Shown: positions 24,301 to 36,100 of the stretch, in pieces
How the letters are laid out: each line of letters opens with the position of its first letter
Position numbering within the stretch: the stretch's first letter is position 1
Source: Amyelois transitella
Taxonomy: Eukaryota > Arthropoda > Insecta > Lepidoptera > Pyralidae
Assembly (NCBI RefSeq): GCF_032362555.1
Contig: NC_083525.1
Coordinates: forward strand, 5,007,501 to 5,071,500
Reading direction: 5' to 3'
Length of the DNA stretch: 64,000 bases
Translations under genes and position numbers: made by a program
Notes under the pieces: model-generated
Told to the model about the DNA's origin: nothing
The model's database searches: none
What the model saw: the letters and a program-made list of their open reading frames with translations, nothing else

Positions 24301-27300
24301 ATTTTTTAAATGGAATCTATGAAAATACAATACGGAATGCTAGCCGCATCGGAGGTGCTTTGTTTGTAGGTTATTATATTTTTTTCTGTTAGGTAAACAA
24401 AACTGAAATTTAGACATACGTAAAATTTAAGTTTTTAATAAAAAAAATCCCATTAACTTTAATGCAAGCATATACAACGTACCCATAATTCATACTTAGG
24501 GAGCTTAAGTACTATAAGTGAATCATATGTGTCGAAAATTACGTAGTACATTATAATGACAATAGCTTCATGAAGGTCAAAATAAATTGATACCAATTCG
24601 CGAACAATATTATTCCATAACTTGAGTATTAATGGAGGAGGTTTGTTTTCGAACCGTGCGAATTTTTATGCCACTTGCCCATTTCGTGAACCAATTTCAT
24701 GTAAGTATAGTTGTTTGAAGTAGGTACATACCTACCTACATTTCTATTAATTTATTAGCGACTAATGTCTCTAAACAGCCTTTATAAGTTCGAACAATAT
24801 GAGCAGTTTTGCCAATAAATAACAATAGGTATTAGACATACAAAATCACGTCTTTCAGAGGGGAGAGATAAAGACTACATACATATCAATTTTAATCTCC
24901 ATTCCCACTTACCCGATAAGTGTTGATCAAATAGTAGGCGTGCTCCTGTGTCATGGCCTGAGAAGTTTGCAGCCTGGTGTACCTCAGGATTGGAGATATG
25001 ACGAAATTGACCAACGCAGTCAGCCATTGTAGAGGCGAGCCTATCAGGGCCATGCGGGTCGGGGTAGGGAAATCTGTGTATCTTGCCCTGAAAAGTTACT
25101 TCATTGGTCATTTAATTTTTTTATTTTTTTAAAGAATATAAAATTTTGGAAGCTAAAACTGAAAAGAACAAACCCAAAAAGAAACATAATTTGATAATTA
25201 CCATAAATATGAGATGAGAAGGCATATATTGTTATTGTACTTTGGACCATACATTACATATAATGAGACATAGGACCAGTTAATAACCGAGAGAATAGCC
25301 TTGTGATGGTACTAATACGAATATAAACATAGACATTGTTTGTCGCAATAATATGATGGAAACCTACTCAAATCCATCAATGAGCATAATATCTGAGTAG
25401 AGAAACGGTTGGGTCATGTTATTTTGTACATCAAACGTAATGTATCTTTATAGCTAGATCAATGATAGATAGATATTCTTTTTTATTGTAAAATTTGTAT
25501 TGTCTTCCTCCTGATTTTAATTTCGATTCTTTCCCCACCTTACTAAAGCAGCCCCGGGTGCACCATTGACTATGATCCTGGATTGATGCCACATTTCTAT
25601 TAATTTTGGATAATTGTGTAGTTGACGTTATTGAATAAAAAGCTGCAGTGCAGTTTGTTATCGCTTCTTCTGCACTGACGCTTTGGAAGCGGCAGTAAAC
25701 TTAGTGTAAAGTTATTTAATGTGACATCAACCTATGTTGTGAAAGATTTCCCATATGATGAATAAAATTTTTGAATTTAAATTTGAGTTAAGTCAGGTTT
25801 TTACACGATGTGACTCCCGTCTGATCCCCGCTACCTACAGGAACTTAAAAATGTAATAATGTACTCATAGTTTGTGTCTTGTATGTCTTTTTTAGTTGCT
25901 TTAAACTTAGATTTATTAAATTTATCTTAGAGTATTATTTTATTACAAATAAACAATAAACGTGTCTATTCAAAGATTATCTATTACAATAAAATTAAAC
26001 TTACCACCAATAGGGAGCAGTAATAGCCATATTTTTGTGAGTAGCGGCAGCTGCTTTGGGTAAACCTGTGGTCCCACTAGTCGCTATAAGACATGCGATG
26101 GCGTCTTCTGGATCAAATTCATTGGCTCTAAACACAAAGATTAAAAATTTCATTTTTACATCGATGTAGGTTCAACCTAAAATATAAAATGTGAACTGTC
26201 GATCACTTAACTTTATACCTAAAATTATGAATCATCAAAACATAACTGTTAACTTTTTAGTCTCCGTTATAATAAGAGAAGATCACCTATTTATATATTT
26301 ATGTACATCGAGGAAAAAATACAACTAGAATTATTGTACATTCTTGTTCCATATAGATACTAAATAAATGTCTATAATTAAACCTTTATCTTGTTCCAAT
26401 TTAAGAGTAAATAGAAAAGTAAGATCAGAAGTACGCACGAGCCCATGCTGCTAGTATGTTATTACGTAATGTAATGGAATGTGAAAAAATATTGTAAAAA
26501 AAGGTATAGTTTCAAGAATTGGAAAGCGAATGTCGAGAGGATGAATGAAAGTATGTTGACTAAGTAAATTTACAAAGGGAGTGTGAATAAGACTGTGTCG
26601 AGTGAGAAGGCCTAGACGAACGTACTTTGATCTAATTAGCGACATTCTGGCAATAAGTCAGATCAAGAGCACCCGAAACCGACGAGCATCCACATTCAAA
26701 GAAGTAGTCTCAGTCTACCCCTCCGGGAAATAGGCGTGATTAATATATGCATGTATGTCATTACTTTAAACTTCCTAAACTAATTTAACTTGTAACAATA
26801 ATATTTACTTATTTATCAATTGCGATAAACACGTTGGTCGTTATCAAGTTCTCTTCCTTAAAAGATGCAGACTCATTATTAATGAGTGGTCAGTGTCTGG
26901 GCAATATACATCACACTTCAATCGCCTGCATCTCTTGAATAAACATTCATAATGATTTACACACTTTCTTTTTATCCAGAAACCGTCTAATCTTTGAACA
27001 TTTTGAAACCATTTTAATTGAAAATCTGCTATTTTGTTAAGGAATATTTGTCATGAACGTTCTCGATTTGATCAAGATACGTTCTCGAACTCTGAACCTT
27101 CCCCTCCTAACGTTCCCTTTAACTCTCTCTCTCTCTCTCTCTCTAACATCTCGGCGTGTTTCCAATTGCACTCCTGCTTATTTCCTATTAACACTTCCAT
27201 ATAAATATTTTATATGGTAGTGTCAATAGGAATATCTTTAAAAACTTACCTGAACTCTTCCACAGGGGTATCATCTCCATATTTCTCCAAGAAATCAGCA

Positions 27301-29163
27301 AAACTGCAGAGATAGTCTCCAGTATCAAAAGTGACAATATGTGTATCCATTTCTAGTGCATTAAGTACTATTTGTATATCTGGGGCTTTCTCACTCTGGC
27401 AGAACACAATTTTAGGTCTGTCTACATTGAAAGTGCCTTGAAGCTCATCTGAAAATATTGTGTTAGTAAAGTTAATAAATTTATTAAATTTAAAATGAAA
27501 TAGTATAATATCAACAAAAGCAAAAGTAAACTTACAAACATACTTGCAAAATAATAACAGTAAATGAAATAAACCGCCGACGCTCAACGTAAACCCACCA
27601 ACAAGAGCTAGCTCTTAAATATGAGAAGATTAACATTAATTCCTAATGGCGACGGCACATCAAACTGTTATCTTTAAGATTTCATACCCAGCTAAATATT
27701 AAAATTACTTACTGACGCCTAGTGTCCTATCGACCGCCGCTATAATGACACCGAGATATAAGGCTGCTTGAAACGGAACAGCCAAGTCCACGTGGCTCGG
27801 AGCCATCAGCACGATGACGTCACCAGTCTGGAGACCGAAATTCCTGAAGGCGACTGCACACTGAACTGTTTTCTTTAAGATTTCAGCGCTTGTTATAGAT
27901 TCTCCGGTTGCACCGTCTATCTAAAATGAAAATTTTATGAGTATTTTGTCGTATATCAATAACAATTTCGTTTCATTCAGATGGGAAACTCCAAAAAGAA
28001 AAGTACCCTTTCTACCACTGAATATTAAATTTCAACAAACAAAAATACTTAACTCTCCTCTGTACTTTTGTGATTTAGGTACACTGCTATTTTAATAAGC
28101 AAAAATTAAAATCCAAAAAATTCATGTTTTTGTATGGACAAAATTTCAGCCCTCATTATATTTAAATATATATTTCAAAATTAATTGAGCCTTAAAAACA
28201 ACAACAATGAAATTAACTTGCTCGCAAGTCTTCTACTACAATTTTTAACCTGACGTACTCTTAATAGAAAATAAGGTGAAGGGCACGATATGGGAGCTAT
28301 CACGAACGTTGTCTAATAACAACAATTTAGTTATTATTTCCGATTATTAAACTACCTGACATAAGTAGTAACTGCCCCTGAGACAAATGAAGAGAAAACA
28401 ATGGGATAATTACTGATTATAATGAAGAGAAGAAGAGTAAATTCCCTCAATTTAATCCTAACTAGAACTAACCGTGAATTGATAATATTTGGAAAATACT
28501 GTAAGGCAGGTTCGTCAAGTTGGGTTAGCACGAACTCCATTCAAAATTTCGAAAACACCTGTATAGTAGTTTAACCGTGAAAGCGTAACAGACAGACTAA
28601 CAGACTTTCAGTTTTTATAGACATATGAATATCAAGGATTCAGTCAGGCTGTTCGTTATCAAAAATATCATGAGCACGCAATATATGAAAGACATAAACA
28701 TATAAAATAAGAACTTAAATAATCCCTTTTGGTATTGACAAAGCCAATAGACTCCGCCTAAGGCCATGTTTAGTCTTATGGCTGATGGAATTAAGATTTA
28801 GAGAAAGTGGCAAGTTGTCAGTCCATTGCTTTAAGAATCTATCCAGGAACAGCTGGCACAAACTGTTGCAACCAGACCTGCCAGAACTTAGGCGAAGGCT
28901 TTTCTTGGTCAAAGATTAAGAAAGAAATAAAAAAAATACGTCGAATCAAGTAACTCCTACTTTTTGAAGACGGTTAAGAAGATGAGTAATAATAATTGTA
29001 ATACCTGAACTATGAAATCAGGGTCATCTTTGAGACTTCGTAACATCATTTTCCCCAGGTGGAACCTGTCACTGGGGTTTCCCGATTCGGCGATGATTCT
29101 TGAGGCCAACTCGTTCATATACCAGTGCACTCGATCGTTTGAGATCCTTGGTAATTTCGCCAT
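21387..29163 (-). CDS. Acyl-CoA synthetase / luciferase-like ANL ligase, paralog 1 (551 aa, 11 exons)
   Basis: ATP-dependent carboxylate-CoA ligase family (4CL/luciferase-like): acid + ATP + CoA gives acyl-CoA via an acyl-adenylate. Exons: 29005-29163, 27713-27920, 27250-27448, 26005-26127, 24913-25087, 23887-24027, 23409-23534, 22638-22721, 22161-22307, 21877-22042, 21387-21514; 1656 nt. Motifs: P-loop TSGTTGLPK (residues 205-213), LLGGSAVP (320-327), YGMSE (347-351), WFKTGD (423-428), hinge region VERIK (441-445), C-terminal PMTASTKVHR with the catalytic-type Lys535. The usual Gly before that Lys is Thr. No PTS1 tripeptide (ends DRE), no signal peptide or membrane segment, so probably cytosolic. 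Exon 6 keeps frame only if its donor is GC (AAG|GCTGGT). A splice-acceptor-like TTCTTATAG just before the ATG suggests a 5' UTR intron. Substrate unknown. Confidence 0.92.
21540..21800 (-). repeat. Diverged repeat C copy in ACS1 intron 10
   Basis: CCACAGTCTTAAAAAACC, GGCCCGTTCAGCT and GCACTATGTTTTCTC resemble the minus orientation of repeat C and its flanks. A sister piece lies upstream of ACS1 exon 2, at 28715-28920. Confidence 0.4.
22372..22480 (+). mobile_element. LINE 3'-end fragment in ACS1 intron 8
   Basis: GTAGTCTCTGCCTACCCCTT and GGGAAAGAGGCGTGATATAG match the 3' end of the LINE at 61675-62930, followed by a TATG-type tail. 5' truncated. Confidence 0.75.
23103..23320 (+). repeat. Repeat C copy in ACS1 intron 7
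   Basis: GTGTGGTTCCCGGTACC, CGTAAAAGGCGACTAAGGGA, GGCGATGGGCTAGCAACCTG in order. The end is altered to GGGATATAAACGTGAATATA. Confidence 0.75.
26460..26760 (+). mobile_element. LINE 3'-end fragment in ACS1 intron 3
   Basis: Diverged version of the LINE C-terminal coding end: GAGAGGATGAATGAA, GCCTAGACGAACGTACTTTG, CTACCCCTCCGGGAAATAGG, then a TATG/CATG tail. About 300 bp, frames broken. Confidence 0.75.
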
Positions 29164-29654
29164 TTTTCTCTATAAGAACAATTAAAATCACAGTCAAGTC
29201 TACAACAGCAGGCAATTAGAAAAATCTAGTTTTTGCGTTTAATTATTACTTAAGAAGGCCCCTTAATTGTTACAAAACACGAAAAATTCGTTTGTGAACC
29301 GACTTCGGTATCGTTTTTATTAAACTGTCAGTCTAATTCAATTAGTCAGTAATTTTGTACAATTATCCAACGCTCTTAACTTCAAAATAAAAAAAAACTT
29401 TCGATGAACTTAGCTTTCAATCATTACTTTGAAATCAAAACATCAATAAGCCTTAAGTGCCACTTTCTAAGGGTTTAAATTAAGGAAAACTAAGGTTAGA
29501 GAGCTTTATATGAATAATTTCAAAATCCTATTTAATAGTTACTTATAAGTACTTTTTTATAAGTAGGTACTTTCTATTAGTGAATAAAATTTTAATTAAT
29601 ATATGGAACATTTGATGTGGAACCCTCTGCTACTGTAACATGTAAACAAATTAC

Positions 29655-29715
29655 ATCTTAGCAAAAGGTGTTCAGCCTGATAAGAATTTTCAGGCTGAAC
29701 AACTTTTGCTAAGAT
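29655..29715. repeat. Hairpin, 26-bp stem with one mismatch
   Basis: Arms 29655-29680 and 29690-29715 (ATCTTAGCAAAAG...TTCAGCCTGA and its complement) are separated by a 9-nt loop. One mismatch. Lies 0.5 kb upstream of the ACS1 ATG. Confidence 0.9.
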
Positions 29716-31351
29716 ATAATAAAATCGAAGGTCTGGAATGCCTGATGAAGAGTCGTAAAGATTCAGCTAAACTACGGGAAATATAGAAAAAGCGCATAAA
29801 CAAAAGTAGTTCAGCGTAATGAGCAAAGGTCAATGAACATTCGAATATTTTAACACATATTGTAGAGAATTTAATAAAAGAAAATACAATCTATATTGGA
29901 AACATTTTCAACCCTTTCACTGATATATAACAACAAAGAAAATTATAAGCTTAAGTACTTAGATACCTACTTATACAATAACACTTGCCTACCTCTTAAA
30001 CAAGGTTAACCCTTTTTAAACCAAATACAATTTCTCAAAGCAATTCGCACACACAATAATATCAATCAGTCCGTCTGTCTTCAGAAACAACTGCACTTGA
30101 AATGATCTGTCGCTTGCTGTTTGATATACCAATAATGTCTCGTGTACTAAGTACCAATCAAGGGTGATTGTACACTTAACTCATGCGAATATATTTAAAC
30201 TCTTTTTTAAAACCTTTAGACTACCAAAGTGGAAGCTCTTCTTTTTGCTGATATCTATAAGGTTACTAAAAAAAAGGACTGGGAAAAATTACACTGGTTG
30301 AGCTAGCCCCCTAAGAAAAGAGGAAAACACTTAAAAAGAAGCGCGTCATAAATTACCAGTCGTAATATATAACCAAAATTTTATCTTGAAATTACTGAAA
30401 GAAAATTTTAAATACGCTATATGGAAGCCTATTATAGGACACAGGATAAAAATGCTGCTGGCAAACCATATAACCTAAGATGCAGGTAACTACCCCTACT
30501 TTAAAATAAGATATATCTAAGGGAAGAGTTTCAACTAGTTAAAAATAACGTGCAAAATAGCTTTAACTATAACTATGAAAATATCTGGTTACATTACGTG
30601 ATGATCGCCGCTTAATGCCTCATTGAGAAACACAATACAAGTAGTTTATTACTGCAATTGGCTGAAGTACCATGTACTGTGTTGTAGTATTTTATTACTA
30701 CAACGTTAACGAGGTTTTTCGTTTGTAATGATCCACAGTTCCGTTCTATCTGTTCTAATATATTGTATAATCAAACATCATCTCTTCTCATAGACACTAA
30801 ATATCTGTACGACGTACAAAATAGAGATTATGTGATTTCATACTTACGTCCATATGCATATCTCGTCTTTTTTCCTTATAGAGTAGACAGAACCAATTAT
30901 GGATGGCTTAACGATTGGATAAAAATTCAGATAGTGACAGGTGCATAGTTATAAAACAGTTAAAAATTACATACATACATATAATCACGTCTATATCCCT
31001 TGCGGGGTGGACAGGGCCAACAGTTAATTATTAAGTACCAAAAACTAAAATATTGATAGTAAATAATTTGATTGAAATGTAATTCTACAATAACCCTTAT
31101 CCGACATGGTGGTTTCGCCCTATCAATCTATTATGCATACTGTAATGAACTACCGCGCTTCAGACAGAATTACAGGGCGATTTTGTTCGGCCGGCCCGAG
31201 GGCGTACGTCTGAGAACTTCTTCATGACTATTTAAAAGGTTACTAGGGCTTCCATGTAACACGGACATAGATCTAGATTGGTATCTAGCATTGAGTTTAT
31301 TGGCTCTAAAATAAAATAAAAAAAGATTGTAATTAGTACAGTGTACTATGC

Positions 31352-31499
31352 AGGTCAAAAGTACCCGAAACCGACGAGCTTGCATGATGAGATTTATGAA
31401 TGTGGATCTTGGCAAGTGGAATGATGTAGTCCCTGCCTACTCAGAGGAGTACACGCCTCTCTTCCCTCTGGAAGAGAGGCGTGATTTATGGATGTATTA
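31352..31499 (+). mobile_element. LINE 3'-end fragment with snap-back end
   Basis: CAAAAGTACCCGAAACCGAC and GAGCTTGCATGA match the LINE end. The terminal part is rearranged so that CACGCCTCTCTTC (31452-31464) faces GAAGAGAGGCGTG (31471-31483). Confidence 0.75.
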
Positions 31500-31555
31500 A
31501 CTGCTTGAATATCGCGATCCAAAGGTAAGGCTTCGGAGGTTGAGGACTCTCTCAA

Positions 31556-31680
31556 TATCTTCATCATCCTCCTGACGTTATTCCTGGTTACCTCATACCT
31601 CTCTGGAGAGGAGGTTCCCGTCTGACTTCCACATCCTTTCGCAGATCCTGAACCGAACCCATTGCGATTGTATATGAATC
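31556..31680 (-). mobile_element. SINE family B fragment
   Basis: CATCCTCCTGACGTTATTCC and ACCTCTCTGGAGAGGAG, followed by a rearranged body. Confidence 0.6.
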
Positions 31681-33168
31681 AGGTCAGAAATGAGGTAGGT
31701 ACTTAATTCAGATTAGAAACTCTTTGTTAAGAGTAGGTACCATACAAATACCCATAGCCTTGAAAAATATCTTTACGAAACATAAAGCGGACAAGTACGG
31801 GAAACGTCGACGGTACAAAGTTCAAAGCACATAAACTGGTTTAAAATGTACTTTGAACTCGATTTTATACATAAGTATATATCGACATTTAGACATACAC
31901 TTAACTAATTTTTACGTGTCCTATAAACCCGATTTTGCTGTAACATTTTATCTATTTTTGGGTAAAAAATTTCCATCCCACAAGTACCTACTTATCCATG
32001 CTTGGGTACTTCAACAATATCATGGATTTATGGATAGTGTAAAAGTAGTGTAAGTGATAACATTGTTTGTAACAAATAAAGTCACAAACTACTAGGCCGA
32101 TTTGGACTAGATATAGAATAAACCTTAAAGAGTAGTTTTACACATTTTTGTGGAAATTCCTCTGTAAGCCTAGTAAAATAAATTCCATAGTCATGCTCGT
32201 TAGTCATTATCATTACATCATAGCGCATCTAAGTTGATAATAATATGTGCCTGTAACAAACTGACAGCTATTTACGTAATTTACTTAGATGAAACTTTAA
32301 TAGACTCACTTTACATGACTGTTCATATGTATTGCACCGTGCATCCAAGAGAAAATTATTAATGTTTAACTTGCGGTGTAAGTTCTTATTTCAAAACAAA
32401 GGTTAAACGTTTATTACCATAAAAGGGACAGTCTACTATAAATACTTACGTAATACAGGATCTAACTTTAAACACAAACCACAGAAATTACTGCACTTAC
32501 AATCTCATCTCTCTAGATACCAGAATTTTCTGCATTTTACTGTTGTTTTATTTTTTTATAAATTCAATTTTTTTGTATTTAAAAATGCAGTTTGTGAAGC
32601 AAAATAGTTATAAGCTTTAAATTTTGCTTTATTTTGAATATGTCATATAACAAATAATTTTATAATATTTTAAACAAGAAATACATGGCGACAGTTCAAA
32701 GCATTGCATTTAAAATGCATCCGATTATCCATATTTCTGTATCGTAACCTTGAACGAATTCGCAGTGCCATTTCACTGAATATTCTAACGGTAGAATTAC
32801 AGACATTACTTTTAACTTCTAAGGCTACATTTTATTGGGACGCCTGGTCGCTTAATTTTTACTTTACCTATCTGAACTTCAATAAATAAAACTTAAACTA
32901 AAAAACTTGATAACAAAAAACCTATTCAATTAGATATCCCAATACTTACCTACCATAATATCGGGTTTCGTGCTTAAGAGTCAATAGCTCAGTCCAGGTC
33001 CAAACAGGGAATCAATTTTAATCGCATGAGACAGAGCAGAGAGAAATAAAATTAATATTAAATAATCACTGGCTTTAATTTCAAAAATAAGTATGTTAAA
33101 TAGGTTACTCTGTAATGAACGTACGAGTAGATTGTGTAAAGAACAAAGAATTTGATGAGCTTTTGTCT

Positions 33169-36100
33169 TCATTCCCTGTGCATTGTGAGTGCCATTTCCT
33201 TCAACTTCATCCGATGTGCTTTGGAGGTAGTAGTCAGTGGAAAAGAGTCCAGGAAAACCACGCCACCCCGCAGCTGCTTCGCGTCTGACAGTAGACCTGA
33301 AAGGACAAAACGCGTTAAAACTGGTCAAAGTAAAAGTAACCTTCTTGTCTTCTTTTTAAAGTTATTTAGACTTACTTCTCGGAAAAATTTGGACGAGATA
33401 AACAACTAGTAGGTTGTTTTTTAACGAGTGAAATTTTGGTTAAAGTAAAAAATAAAGTCCTGATCATTTCTCGCATCCAATTAGATGAGTGCAAACAAAT
33501 ATAATATTTTAGAAGATAATTGTGGGAATAGTTATAAATGTTCTTTTTCATTTATAAAAGACCAGAAAACCTAAAAATCGTGTAAAATAAACAGTACTTT
33601 TGACCATATCCTTGATCTCTTGCGCAGTGACATTGCTGCCTGCTCGGCGGATTACGAACGCGACGGGCAGTTCCCCACTCTCCAACTCCGGTGTACCGAC
33701 CACAATTACGTCTTGTACTCCTGGGTGTTGCAGAATAACGCTCTCTACTTCCACTGGCGATATCTGAAAGATGGAAAGAAGAGGAAAAATGGTTTCTTTA
33801 TTCATTTTTATATTTTTAGCGCCGTAACTCTCGAGTCAGTGATTCACATGAAACCTTTGACCGCTATGGACAATTTCAGGTATCTGTCGCTATCACAAAC
33901 TTATCCAACACATTGTCCAAATTATTTATTATGTAATAATTATTACGAAAAGAATTTTCGCAGTTCCGTATAGATGCAAAAAACATGGTCTCAGGCATGT
34001 AAAGCGCGCGAATTTCGCCAGGCTTATTAGGTGATTTAAAATTGCGTCCTAAATTTGACCATTATGGGGAAGACTGTGTAAAAATTTTTGAAGGCCACGT
34101 TGTGCTGGTTGACGAAATAATAGACTTGAGATTCAGAAATGATGACAGTTTGTCAGTCTGGTGCATAATATGTTTTTTCAAAAATTATGAATACGAAAGC
34201 CCTCTTCGTCTCTCTTACCTGATAATTCTTATATTTGAGAAGGAGTTTCATTCGTTCCACGAAGTAAAAGTTCCAGTGTTCGTCTCTATAGAACAAGTCG
34301 CCAGTTTTAAACCAGCGGTCAGCAGTAAACGCGGCCTTAGTAGCTTCTGGATTGTTGTAGTAGTTCTGAAAAATAATCAAAGAGATATTATATAAGTTGA
34401 GCTATATAATATATTAAATGGCTCAATATATTAAATAGCTCAACTTTTTATTGAAATTTTGCTTTGGCTAAATGTCCATGATCGCTTGCCAACTCATTGA
34501 TCAAAAATTTAACAGAAGATCTTACTTTTGAATGTACTGTGATGAGACTATAATAACTATTGGAAAGCTTTCAAATTATTTTACCAGTCATCTCTTAAAA
34601 TAAGTATGTAGCTTGAACATATTTATTCGCGTTCCTCAGGATATTTCGAAATAAAGATAAGTGGATTCCTTATCGGCAACTTTGGTTATTGTTTTATGGA
34701 AATATGGTTTTCCAGTATGCTAAACAGATTTTTTTCTTAATAATTTTTTCTTAATCTATCATCATTGTGTGTGAATACCCGATTGTCAGTTCTTGGCCTC
34801 TAAGCTAATCTAAAATCATAATGAAATTGACGCTTCTTACACCCTGTAAAAAGAAAAAAACCTTCAAGCTGCCTGTCAGACACTAAGCGACCTCTGGTAC
34901 TTCACTTAGTATAACTTTTCATAGTGAATTAATGTACCTACATAAACGATATAACTCACTTTTATAACAGCAGGACCCTTCACCCACAATTCTCCTTTCA
35001 CGTTTGGTTCGTATATTTCTTTCTGAGTTTCAACGTCTACAAGCTGTAAAATACAAAAATAAAAGATAAAATACTGATGAAAAAAAGAAATGTTTTGATT
35101 TATCATACATTAGTACAAGCATAGGTACCTCGTGTTTATCCCTTACAGAGGAAAAGTGGGGAAGAAGATGGGAAGGGGGCATTGTGGCGATCGTGATAGA
35201 ACTGACACGACTCATAAAATTTTAATACATACAAAATATCACTTCTTTATCCGTCACTGCTATTAATTTTGCTTTGCTTAATTTTGGCGATTGCTAGCTA
35301 ATCGCCAAAATTAAGAAACTCGAATTCAGAAGCTTATCTTTTGTTTCAATTTTCTTCGCGGAAACAGAATCACCAGACACCCAATAAACTCTCCACCAGA
35401 CCATGACATTTAGTATGAAAGTCTGCACTAGATAAATGAGCTTATTCTCGCCTTTATAAACTTCCATAGGAAAGATCGATTCTTTTATCAAGTGCGGGGA
35501 ACCCCTCGGCTAATGTAAAAAATTAAACGATACTCTTCTTCCGTCTGACATTCGTCCTCACATCCTCACCTCACCTGTTTTTCCTCACCGTAAGAGCACC
35601 GGTTAGCATTCAAACCAATGTACAAAACTCAGGAAAGAGTCACTGGTACATGTCCGAGTTAGGACTTGAACCTGTGCCTTCACGCGCAATGTTCACGTAT
35701 TTTAATAGGACACCTTATCGATTCGACCACCGACGCTCCTTACAAATACTTACACGATACTGATGGCAACCAATTTGTGTCCCACAGGAGCCCTGAGACG
35801 GGTATCGACAGTGGAATGCGCTGCCAGATAGCTCACTCATGCCATAAACATTACAAATCTCTGTTTCTGGCATCGCTTTCTACAACAAATACAACAATAA
35901 AATTGAGACATTAAAATATAATACTCTAGTCTCCATCATCTTTGCGTTTTACTATGGTGCACGAATATTCAGTTGACGGGTGTCGTACCATAAACGAAAG
36001 AAATATTCGATATGAAGTAATTATGACATTTTAAAATCTTCATCGTTTGTCGATGTATATCTTTCTTTAACTTTGGTCCAAGATTAGTCGAGCAATTACA

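Larger units (their letters stand above)
29164..33168. other. Intergenic region between ACS1 and ACS2
   Basis: No gene found. Contains a 26-bp-stem hairpin (29655-29715), a LINE 3' fragment (31352-31499), a SINE-B fragment (31556-31680) and a short repeat C end (30968-31030, minus). 30000-30150 may hold ACS1 5' UTR or promoter sequence, but nothing decisive is visible. Confidence 0.6.
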
